DNA of 64,000 bases, from positions 124,001 to 188,000 of the forward strand of contig JAJPHL010000009.1 in NCBI GenBank assembly GCA_021325275.1, written 5' to 3'. Below the pieces are notes generated by a model. That model was not told the DNA's origin, made no database searches, and saw only the letters and a program-made list of their open reading frames with translations. The stretch comes from Terriglobia bacterium. Its GTDB lineage: Bacteria; Acidobacteriota; Terriglobia; JAJPHL01. Below, one piece after another: positions 54,264 through 60,722 of the stretch (positions within the stretch are counted from its first letter, which is position 1; every line of letters starts with the position of its first letter). Position numbers and translations under genes: made by a program.

Positions 54264-54563
54264 ATGAATCTTCCGGAAATGCTGCAACAGGCCCGCAAGG
54301 TCCAGGAGCAAATGCAGAAGCAGCTCCAGGAACTGCGCGTGGAAGCGTCGTCGGGCGGCGGCATGGTGCGGGTGGTGATGAACGGCCAAAAATACGTTCT
54401 ATCGCTCACGATCGATCCGGAATTGTGGAAAGAACACGATGCCGAAATGCTGCAAGACCTGGTGATGGGCGCGGTGAATCAAGCGTCGCAAAAGGTCGAC
54501 GAGCAGATGCAGCAAAAAGTTGGATCGCTCCTCGGCGGCATGAGCATGCCGCCGATTTCCTAA
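54264..54563 (+). CDS. ebfC: YbaB/EbfC family nucleoid-associated protein
   Basis: A 99-residue small DNA-binding protein. The pattern [20 protein letters not shown], then [17 protein letters not shown] and [16 protein letters not shown] is the family signature. It forms a dimer that binds DNA and affects nucleoid structure or recombination. The start is ATG 54264, five nucleotides after the dnaX stop with an AGGAGC site. The stop is one nucleotide before recR. Operon structure dnaX-ebfC-recR is conserved widely. Confidence 0.94.
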   Translation: MNLPEMLQQARKVQEQMQKQLQELRVEASSGGGMVRVVMNGQKYVLSLTIDPELWKEHDAEMLQDLVMGAVNQASQKVDEQMQQKVGSLLGGMSMPPIS

Positions 54564-54564
54564 C

Positions 54565-55164
54565 ATGCCCGATTACGCCGCTCCTCTCGAAAGACTGATT
54601 TTGCAGTTCAAGAAACTTCCCGGCATCGGCGCGAAGTCGGCGCAGCGCCTGGCGTTCGACGTGCTGCGCCGCGGACCCGGCGAGGCGCGCGAGTTGGTCG
54701 ATGCGATCATCGAAGTTACCGAGCACATGGGTTGCTGCTCGGTGTGCAACAACATCACCGACGTCGATCCGTGCCAGTTTTGCAGCGACCCGAGTCGCGA
54801 TCCGCACGTGCTTTGCGTGGTCGAGCAGCCGCAAAACATTTTGTCCGTCGAGAAGACGCGCCAATATCGCGGACGCTATCACGTGCTGCTCGGCAGCATC
54901 TCGCCGCTCAAGGGAATCGGGCCGGACCAGTTACGGATCAAGAGCTTGGTGGATCGTTTGAAGGACGGCGTGATTACCGAAGTGATCGCCGCGACCAATC
55001 CCACCACCGAAGGCGAAGCCACCGCCGTGTATCTCGCGAAATTGCTCAAGCCGCTCGGCGTCATGGTGTCGCGCATCGCCTTGGGATTGCCGGTCGGTAG
55101 CGATCTAGAGTACGCCGACGAAGTCACGATGCTTAAGGCCATGGAAGGCAGGCGGGCGTTGTAG
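54565..55164 (+). CDS. recR: Recombination mediator protein RecR
   Basis: A 199-residue protein that helps load RecA at gaps with RecO and RecF. An HhH region ([19 protein letters not shown]) is followed by a four-Cys zinc finger ([16 protein letters not shown]), then the Toprim domain with [15 protein letters not shown] and [19 protein letters not shown]. The length is normal (201 in E. coli). It ends the dnaX-ebfC-recR run. A word-repeat hairpin array lies directly downstream, before the MntR-like gene. Confidence 0.96.
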   Translation: MPDYAAPLERLILQFKKLPGIGAKSAQRLAFDVLRRGPGEARELVDAIIEVTEHMGCCSVCNNITDVDPCQFCSDPSRDPHVLCVVEQPQNILSVEKTRQYRGRYHVLLGSISPLKGIGPDQLRIKSLVDRLKDGVITEVIAATNPTTEGEATAVYLAKLLKPLGVMVSRIALGLPVGSDLEYADEVTMLKAMEGRRAL

Positions 55165-55170
55165 CGCGCG

Positions 55171-55308
55171 AAATCAAAAATCAAAAGGCAAGAATCAAAA
55201 ATGGGAGGTCAGCGCGAGTCGTTCGGCGGATCACTCTGCTGGAGGTTCTGCTCGGCCGTTCGCCTGGACGGCATCTCTTCTTCAGTTTTGCCTTTTGATT
55301 TTTGATTT
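55171..55308. repeat. Word-repeat inverted array (AAATCAAA type)
   Basis: A 21-nt arm at 55171-55191 (units AATCAAAA, then GGCAA) is the exact reverse complement of 55288-55308. The right side continues with extra units to 55318, and CGCG flanks both ends. The 96-nt loop is GC-rich and has no coding look. It begins six nucleotides after the recR stop codon and fills most of the gap to the MntR-like gene. Confidence 0.85.
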
Positions 55309-55341
55309 TTGATTTTTGCCTTCGCGTTATAGAGTTTTTCT

Positions 55342-56034
55342 GTGCCTCTCGAACGCGCCTCCGTTTCCCGCGAAGACTACCTCAAAGCCATTCTTGAAAT
55401 GGAGCAGGAAGGCATGGTGCCGATCGGCGTGCGCCTCAGTGAGTCGTTGCGCGTGACGCCGCCCGCCGTCACCGCGGCGCTCAAACGCATGAGCCGCGAT
55501 GGCCTCGCGATGGTCGACCGCCGCGGGCGCATTCGCCTGACGTCGAAAGGCGCGCGCGAAGCGGAAAGCTTGGTAGTGCGCCATCGCCTCGCCGAGAAGC
55601 TTCTCACCGAAGTCCTAGGCATGGAGTGGTCGAAGGTTCACGAAGAGGCGGAGAAGCTGGAGCACGCCATTTCGCCGGAACTCGAAAAACATTTGCTGAA
55701 GTTTTTTGGCAACGGCGGGAATTGTCCCCACGGAAATCCCTTGTACGGCGGACTCGCGGCGTTGCGCAAGAATTTTGGCGCCGTGCGGCTCAGCGACGTC
55801 GCGCCGCCGGCTTGGGTCGAGGTTCTGCGCGTTGTGGAGAACAAGGGGTTGCTCGAATTCCTCTCGACCCTAGCGGTATACCCCGGCACGCGTCTGCGTC
55901 TCCGGAGCGTCAGCTACGACGGCACGATGGTTCTTACAAAGGGACGCAAAACCATACACTTAAGCGAATCGGCGCGGTCGCAGATCTGGGTGCGGCCATT
56001 GTCCGGCTCCCGCGCCGAAAAGACGCCATCATGA
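55342..56034 (+). CDS. DtxR/MntR-family metal-dependent transcriptional regulator
   Basis: A 230-residue protein with an N-terminal winged helix (SREDYLKAILEMEQEGMVPI, then VTPPAVTAALKRMSRDGLA). A metal-binding dimer domain has EKLEHAISPELEKHLLKF and CPHGNPLYG, which supply the His/Glu/Cys ligands. A C-terminal SH3/FeoA-like domain follows. It represses or activates genes by Mn(II) or Fe(II) level. The start is GTG 55342. Targets are not apparent: no metal transporter is in the window. It is followed by the pilin region. Confidence 0.9.
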   Translation: MPLERASVSREDYLKAILEMEQEGMVPIGVRLSESLRVTPPAVTAALKRMSRDGLAMVDRRGRIRLTSKGAREAESLVVRHRLAEKLLTEVLGMEWSKVHEEAEKLEHAISPELEKHLLKFFGNGGNCPHGNPLYGGLAALRKNFGAVRLSDVAPPAWVEVLRVVENKGLLEFLSTLAVYPGTRLRLRSVSYDGTMVLTKGRKTIHLSESARSQIWVRPLSGSRAEKTPS

Positions 56035-56184
56035 CAAGCCTGTTGACACTATAAGGGCATGAAAAGTGACGGTTTTTGTCAGCCCCGTCGAATCACTGCT
56101 AAGTATCGAAAGATAAATCGCTTAGATACGGTTTAGCCTCATTGGTTTAAGGAGTGGTGAAGGGTTTTCGCGTCCACCAGTACT

Positions 56185-56200
56185 TTGGTGTCTCGATTGC
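56185..56200 (+). promoter_or_regulatory. Sigma-54-like promoter of pilA copy 1
   Basis: TTGGTGTCTCGATTGC has the -24 GG (56187-56188) and -12 GC (56199-56200) separated by exactly ten nucleotides, and the TTGC element is intact. Transcription would begin near 56212, giving a 5' leader of about 67 nt. Seven bases before the GC (CGATTGC) are identical in the promoter of copy 2. The upstream ~150 nt, with TATC-GAAA-GATA and GTGG/CCAC pairs, could hold activator (PilR) sites. Confidence 0.6.
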
Positions 56201-56278
56201 TCACACCTTCGTTTGGAAGGCGTTGGGTGCCTGAGGGTGCACTTGACGCTCTCCAAGCGTCAATTCCAATGGAGGCAC

Positions 56279-56782
56279 ATGAAAATGAAGAAAAAGGGCT
56301 TTTCCTTGATCGAGTTGCTGATTGTCGTCGCGATCATCCTGATCATTGCGGCCATCGCAATTCCTAACCTGCTCCGTTCCCGCATTGCGGCGAACGAGGC
56401 TTCGGCCACTGCTAGTCTGCGTACGTTGAATACGGCCGAAGTGACCTATGCGTCGACCTACAACTCCGGTTTCACATCCACGCTGAACCAATTGGCCACC
56501 CCGTCCGGCGGAGCCGGCTCGACACCGACCTGGAGCGCGGCGGACCTAGTCGACCCGATTCTGTCCGGTACGCAGTCGGTCAGCACCAACAGCTTCACTA
56601 AGAACGGCTTCGTCTTCACGTATGGCACGACGGGCACCTATCCCCAGATCGCCAGCTATCACGTCAACGCCGATCCCATGGCGCGCGGATCTTCCGGATC
56701 GCGCTCGTTCTACAGCGATCAGTCGGCCGTGGTTCGCTCGAACGCCACCGCGCAGGCCAGCAGCAGTGACAGCCCGATCTAA
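56279..56782 (+). CDS. pilA: Type IV pilin (copy 1)
   Basis: A 167-residue type IVa major pilin precursor. A short basic leader ending in Gly is cleaved by PilD before Phe, exposing the FSLIELLIVVAIILIIAAIA helix that packs the fiber core; Glu5 of the mature pilin is present. The globular part has Ser/Thr-rich repeats and no disulfide cysteines. It differs from copy 2 at about six positions in the mature region, plus the leader. The start may be ATG 56279 (GGAGG three nucleotides upstream) or ATG 56285. A terminator follows. Confidence 0.92.
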   Translation: MKMKKKGFSLIELLIVVAIILIIAAIAIPNLLRSRIAANEASATASLRTLNTAEVTYASTYNSGFTSTLNQLATPSGGAGSTPTWSAADLVDPILSGTQSVSTNSFTKNGFVFTYGTTGTYPQIASYHVNADPMARGSSGSRSFYSDQSAVVRSNATAQASSSDSPI

Positions 56783-56805
56783 GAACGTTCAGCTTTGTTA
56801 TAAAG

Positions 56806-56837
56806 GGCGCCCTTCTTTCGAGATCGGGCGCCTTTTT
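56806..56837 (+). terminator. Rho-independent terminator of pilA copy 1
   Basis: The stem GGCGCCC (56806-56812) pairs with GGGCGCC (56826-56832), with a 13-nt loop, followed by TTTTT and CTTT. It lies 24 nt after the stop. The same stem and tail occur after copy 2, so the terminator was probably duplicated along with the gene. Confidence 0.88.
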
Positions 56838-56954
56838 CTTTCCCGCAGCCGTCGCTGCCAGCCTCTTTTCAGCACTTGACAGTTTGTGGCACTCCACCCC
56901 AGTACTGTCGATACAACCCTTCTGTATCCCATTGATTCTGCTAGCGTCAGTTTC

Positions 56955-56970
56955 TTGGCATGCCGATTGC
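56955..56970 (+). promoter_or_regulatory. Sigma-54-like promoter of pilA copy 2
   Basis: TTGGCATGCCGATTGC fits the consensus TGGCAY-N5-TTGC: -24 GG at 56957-56958 and -12 GC at 56969-56970, ten nucleotides apart. Transcription would start near 56982 with a leader of about 53 nt. Sigma-54/PilR control is the usual mode for pilA. It is the better of the two matches. Confidence 0.72.
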
Positions 56971-57034
56971 CTAACATGATTGTGTAGTAGGGGGAGCGCA
57001 GATTTACAACGCCAGCCAAGGAGTCAAGGAGAAT

Positions 57035-57535
57035 ATGAAGAAGAACAAGGGCTTTTCGCTTATCGAACTGCTGATCGTCGTGGCGATCATCCTGATCATC
57101 GCCGCCATCGCCATTCCGAATTTGCTCCGCTCGCGAATTGCCGCGAACGAAGCTTCCGCCACCGCCTCTTTGCGGACCCTGAATACCGCTGAGGTCACGT
57201 ATGCATCGACGTACAATTCCGGTTTCACTTCCACGCTGAACCAGTTGGCCACTCCGTCCGGCGGCGCCGGCACGCAGCCCACTTGGAGCGCGGCGGATTT
57301 GGTCGACCCGATTCTGTCCGGCACCCAGTCGGTCAGCACCAACAGCTTCACCAAGAACGGCTACGTGTTCACGTATTCCACGTCCGGCACGTATCCGCAG
57401 ATCGCCAGCTACGGCGTGAACGCGGATCCGATGGCGCGCGGTTCTTCCGGATCGCGCTCGTTCTACAGCGACCAGTCGGCGGTGGTTCGCTCCAACGCGA
57501 CGGCGCAGGCCTCGAGCAGCGACAGCCCGATCTAA
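57035..57535 (+). CDS. pilA: Type IV pilin (copy 2)
   Basis: A 166-residue type IVa pilin precursor, almost the same protein as copy 1, with leader MKKNKG then FSLIELLIVV. Changes include Q for T in the GTQPTW segment, Y for F in NGYVFTY, S for G/T at two places and G for H in SYGVNADP. By contrast many third codon positions differ between the two genes, so the duplication is not recent and the protein has been held constant. It has its own sigma-54-like promoter and terminator. The ATG has GGAG three nucleotides upstream. Confidence 0.94.
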   Translation: MKKNKGFSLIELLIVVAIILIIAAIAIPNLLRSRIAANEASATASLRTLNTAEVTYASTYNSGFTSTLNQLATPSGGAGTQPTWSAADLVDPILSGTQSVSTNSFTKNGYVFTYSTSGTYPQIASYGVNADPMARGSSGSRSFYSDQSAVVRSNATAQASSSDSPI

Positions 57536-57560
57536 ACGTCTCGCGCTTTTGTTTGAGAAG

Positions 57561-57600
57561 GGCGCCCTTTCTTTCGGGATCGGGCGCCTTTTCTTTTTTT
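57561..57600 (+). terminator. Rho-independent terminator of pilA copy 2
   Basis: The stem GGCGCCC (57561-57567) pairs with GGGCGCC (57582-57588), followed by TTTTCTTTTTTT. The stem is identical to that of copy 1, and the loop is slightly longer. It separates pilA from the membrane-TPR gene, which starts 37 nt later and therefore needs its own promoter or readthrough. Confidence 0.9.
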
Positions 57601-57636
57601 CGCGTAAGATTGTCCCGCGCTATCTTGCCGATCCCC

Positions 57637-59991
57637 ATGTCCTTTCGCGGCCTTCTCGTTCGCGTCTCCGCCCTGTTCGCTCTCGCCTACGCGACACTCG
57701 CAGGATTCCACACGCTTTCCGACTTCGACGTTTGGTGGCAGCTGGCCTCCGGCCGATGGATGTGGGATCACGCCGCCATCCTTCGAACGGAAACCTTTTC
57801 GTACACCGCGGCCGGCGCGCCGTGGACGTATCCGGCGCTCGGCGAAGTGTTTTTCTATTGGATCTGGCGTTTTGCCGGACTGTCGGGGTTATCGTTGCTG
57901 ACTCCGCTGGCATGTCTCGTGATCGCGGCGGTGCTGCTGCGAAAAGCCGACATTTGGCGCGCGTGGCTAGTGGTTGCGGCGGCGCCGCTCATTGCTTGGC
58001 GCGCGAACCTGCGCGCCGACATGTTCACGACACTCTTGGCGACGGTTTTTCTGGCGGTGCTTTGGGAGAATCATCGCCGTGCTCAAGAATCGCGGAGATG
58101 GTTGTGGCCTCTCGCCGCGCTGATGGCGTTGTGGGCGAACCTGCATCCAGGGTTTTTCCTGGGACTCGCGTTGCTCGCGCTTTTCACGCTGCGTCATCCC
58201 CGGCGGGTTGCGCCCGTCGCGGCCATAGGCGCGCTCGCGACACTCGCGAATCCGTTTGGTTGGCGCGTCTACTCGTGGCTCGGTACGCTGGCGACCTTGT
58301 TGCCGTTGCCGGAAAGCGCGCAAACCTGGCTCGGAAAAGCGTCGCATCCGGCCAGCAGCGCATTCATCGGCGAGTTTTCGCGTACGCCGGTGTCGCTCGT
58401 AAGAGCCGGCGAGTTCTTCCGGTGGCGCGATCCCGACAGCGCATTGTGGTGGGTGTTGGCCCTGGCGGCGGCGGCGATCTTCGCGGGATTGCTGCGCGGC
58501 GAGTTTTGGGGCGCGCTGCTCATTGCCGGGTCGGCGGTCGCGGCGGTGGAAGCGTCGCGATTCCAGGCGGTCTTCGCGATTGCAGTGGCCGTGGTGGCGC
58601 CCGATTTACTGGGTGCCATCCAGGCGAAGTCTGCCTCTCGATTCGGTGGCGCGAGCGAGGCGGCGTCGAAAAACATGAAGGCGATTCGCGCGTCTCTCGG
58701 TGACACGCTTACGCCAATCTTCGCGTTGCTGCTGATGGCGCTTGCCGGCGTGCGCATCGCCGATCTCGCCAGCAATCGCTACTACCTGATGCACGGCGAT
58801 ATCGCGTCGTTCGGCACGGGCGTTTCCGGCTGGTTTCCCGATCGCGCCGCGAAATTCATTCAGGACCAGCATCTCCCGCGCGAGCTTTACAATGATTACA
58901 ACTCCGGCGGCTATTTGACTTGGCGGCTCTCGCCCGACTATCCCGTTTTTATCGACGGGCGCGGCGACCCCTACGGTACGGATCTATTTTTCTTGGTGGA
59001 ACGCCTACGCGTGGAAGGTCCTGCGTCGGCTGCATGGCGCGCGGCCGTGACCAAGTGGAATATTCACACGCTGGTCATGTCCGTCTCGCGATTCGCCGGA
59101 TACAGCGGATTTCCCATCCAAGCATTTTGTGCCGCCCAAGCGACGGGCGGAAATGGCGCCAGTGGTCCGTATCATTTGGCGTATCTCGACGAAACGGCCG
59201 CCGTGTTCACCGACGCACCATCGGCCCCGCGGCTCGATTGCAAAACCGCGCCGCTGGCTGTGCCGCCGCCAACGGCTTCGATGTGGGATCGCTACCAGTT
59301 TTACGCCAACGCCGGCAAACTCTACTACGCTTTCGAGCGCGATGCGGAAGCGGACCAAGCCTGGAAACAAGCCGACGAGATTTTCGACGGCGATCCCGCG
59401 CTGCATCTCGACATCGCGCAATTGCGCCACGTGCAGGGACGCATGCCGGACGCGGAGCACGAATTCCGCCGCTCCATCGAACTGCGGCCGACAAGTGTTG
59501 CGTGGTACGGACTCGGCGACTTGCTTTCACTCGAAGGTCGCGCGCCTGAAGCGATGGAATGTTTCCGCCAAAGCGCTGGACGCACGGGACGTCCCCACGA
59601 GGCGTGGGCGGCCTTGGCGCGCAGTGCGCTGGCGGCGCAGCTTCCGTTGCAAGCGCTCGACGCGGCGAATCGCGCGTTGGAAACGAGTCCGTACAAGGGT
59701 CCCGCCGCCGCGCAAGGACGCGCCTTCACCGCGCGCTCGCTGGCCATTCGCGGCGCGGCGCAGCTGGCGTTGGGCGAAGCGCCGGCCGGTGTCGCGTCGC
59801 TCGAGGAAGCGGTGCGAACCGCCGGCGACGATCCACGCCTCGCCGTGGGCCTGCGCCTCGCGCTCGCCGACGGCTACCGCCAAGCCGGACGAATGGCTGA
59901 CGCGCGCCGCGCGCTCGATGACGCGAAACAGCTCGGTGCAAAAGGTCCGCAAGTGGACGATCTCAAAAAAGAACTAGCGGGAAAACCGTAG
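57637..59991 (+). CDS. Polytopic membrane protein with C-terminal TPR domain, GT-C-like
   Basis: A 784-residue protein. The first ~400 residues hold about ten to twelve hydrophobic helices. An early acidic/aromatic loop, HTLSDFDVWWQLASGRWMWD, resembles the GT-C glycosyltransferase entry loop, and NDYNSGGYLTWRLSPDYPVF lies in the first soluble part. Residues ~540-784 are TPR-like helical repeats (AGKLYYAFERDAEADQAWKQ, then GLGDLLSLEGRAPEAMECF). Many Acidobacteria have such proteins, annotated hypothetical. It could glycosylate an extracellular product, and the location after pilA makes pilin a candidate, but this is speculative. ATG 57637 is chosen. Confidence 0.65.
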   Translation: MSFRGLLVRVSALFALAYATLAGFHTLSDFDVWWQLASGRWMWDHAAILRTETFSYTAAGAPWTYPALGEVFFYWIWRFAGLSGLSLLTPLACLVIAAVLLRKADIWRAWLVVAAAPLIAWRANLRADMFTTLLATVFLAVLWENHRRAQESRRWLWPLAALMALWANLHPGFFLGLALLALFTLRHPRRVAPVAAIGALATLANPFGWRVYSWLGTLATLLPLPESAQTWLGKASHPASSAFIGEFSRTPVSLVRAGEFFRWRDPDSALWWVLALAAAAIFAGLLRGEFWGALLIAGSAVAAVEASRFQAVFAIAVAVVAPDLLGAIQAKSASRFGGASEAASKNMKAIRASLGDTLTPIFALLLMALAGVRIADLASNRYYLMHGDIASFGTGVSGWFPDRAAKFIQDQHLPRELYNDYNSGGYLTWRLSPDYPVFIDGRGDPYGTDLFFLVERLRVEGPASAAWRAAVTKWNIHTLVMSVSRFAGYSGFPIQAFCAAQATGGNGASGPYHLAYLDETAAVFTDAPSAPRLDCKTAPLAVPPPTASMWDRYQFYANAGKLYYAFERDAEADQAWKQADEIFDGDPALHLDIAQLRHVQGRMPDAEHEFRRSIELRPTSVAWYGLGDLLSLEGRAPEAMECFRQSAGRTGRPHEAWAALARSALAAQLPLQALDAANRALETSPYKGPAAAQGRAFTARSLAIRGAAQLALGEAPAGVASLEEAVRTAGDDPRLAVGLRLALADGYRQAGRMADARRALDDAKQLGAKGPQVDDLKKELAGKP

Positions 59992-60001
59992 TGGCCGGGG
60001 G

Positions 60002-60421
60002 TTACGGCTTGTCGGGCTTCTTGGATTCACTCGGGCCGTCGTGCGCGGAGTACTGATCCTGCGGATGGAGCAACTTCACTTCGATCACTTGCTCTTCACC
60101 GGAAATTTCCACATCCTGCCCGTAGGTTTGATATCCCTTGGCGTAGACCTGTAGCTTCAGCTTGCCTTGCGGGATCGGCACCATGACAGTGCCTTTGGAA
60201 TCGGACTTCACGTCCCAATCGGCGCGGTCTTTTTTGCCGAAGATATTTTTCCCGCGAATGAAGTGCAGCGTGATCGCCGCTTTCGGAACCGGCGTGCCCT
60301 TTTCGGAGTCGGTAACCACGAGGCGAACCTCGGTGTAGTCACCGCGATTGGCACTCTGCGCAATCGCCGCAAGCGGCGACAGCAGCATCAATCCTATAAC
60401 CAAGCCTCCAAAGCGTTGCAT
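60002..60421 (-). CDS. Small secreted protein with carboxypeptidase-regulatory-like fold
   Basis: A 139-residue exported protein. A signal peptide (VIGLMLLSPLAAIAQSA) is followed by a single beta-sandwich domain: VRLVVTDSEKGTPVPKAAIT, then SDSKGTVMVPIPQGKLKLQV and YAKGYQTYGQDVEI. The same architecture occurs at 3180-4096. The C-terminal ~20 residues are Lys/Asp/Ser-rich. ATG 60421 is used, since the in-frame extension upstream is made of the repeat sequence. It is convergent with the membrane-TPR gene (10 nt gap). Confidence 0.75.
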   Translation of the reverse strand: MQRFGGLVIGLMLLSPLAAIAQSANRGDYTEVRLVVTDSEKGTPVPKAAITLHFIRGKNIFGKKDRADWDVKSDSKGTVMVPIPQGKLKLQVYAKGYQTYGQDVEISGEEQVIEVKLLHPQDQYSAHDGPSESKKPDKP

Positions 60422-60449
60422 GAACGGATTGTAGCACGGGGGAGGAAAT

Positions 60450-60527
60450 AAAACGAGGCCCGAGCCACGAGGCCCGAGGCAAAAGCATAAAAACGAGGCC
60501 CGAGCCACGAGGCCCGAGGCAAAAGCA
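60450..60527. repeat. Two 38-nt direct repeats with internal ACGAGGCCCGAG doublets
   Basis: 60450-60487 and 60490-60527 are identical over 38 nt at a period of 40. Each contains ACGAGGCCCGAG twice, 14 nt apart, so four copies exist. Unlike the other arrays, this one is direct and has no inverted partner. A further copy of the core CAGGCCCGAG lies near 60615-60625. It is just upstream of the small secreted protein gene (minus strand) and could affect its promoter or leader. Confidence 0.9.
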
Positions 60528-60722
60528 CAAAAGCGAGTTTGTCTTGGGGCTTGTCGACTCGGAACTCGGAACTCGTTTTTAAGATTTTAGTGGGCCTGCC
60601 GCTTGCGAGGACGACAGGCCCGAGTGAGGCGTCTTGGGGTAGTTCTCTTGTTGAAAAGAGTCTACGAAAATCCGCGAATGAAGGCCAATCGATTGTTTTT
60701 ATCGCTCAGATAAAACGATTCA
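60528..60722. other. Intergenic remainder between small secreted protein and hydrolase genes
   Basis: Together with the repeat above, 60422-60722 is a 301-nt gap without a gene. It contains the word run ACTCGGAACTCGGAACTCG (60557-60575), an inverted pair GGGCCTG/CAGGCCC near 60592-60620, a small CTCTT/AAGAG hairpin near 60650, and TTTTATC-GCTCA-GATAAAA near 60697-60715. The last could end transcription of the hydrolase gene on the minus strand. No open frame with coding character was seen. Confidence 0.6.

Noticed and set aside
56035-56278. GEMM-type c-di-GMP riboswitch upstream of pilA copy 1
   Set aside because: The conserved GEMM core sequences are not found, and a sigma-54-like promoter lies downstream of the structured part, so it would not be in the leader.
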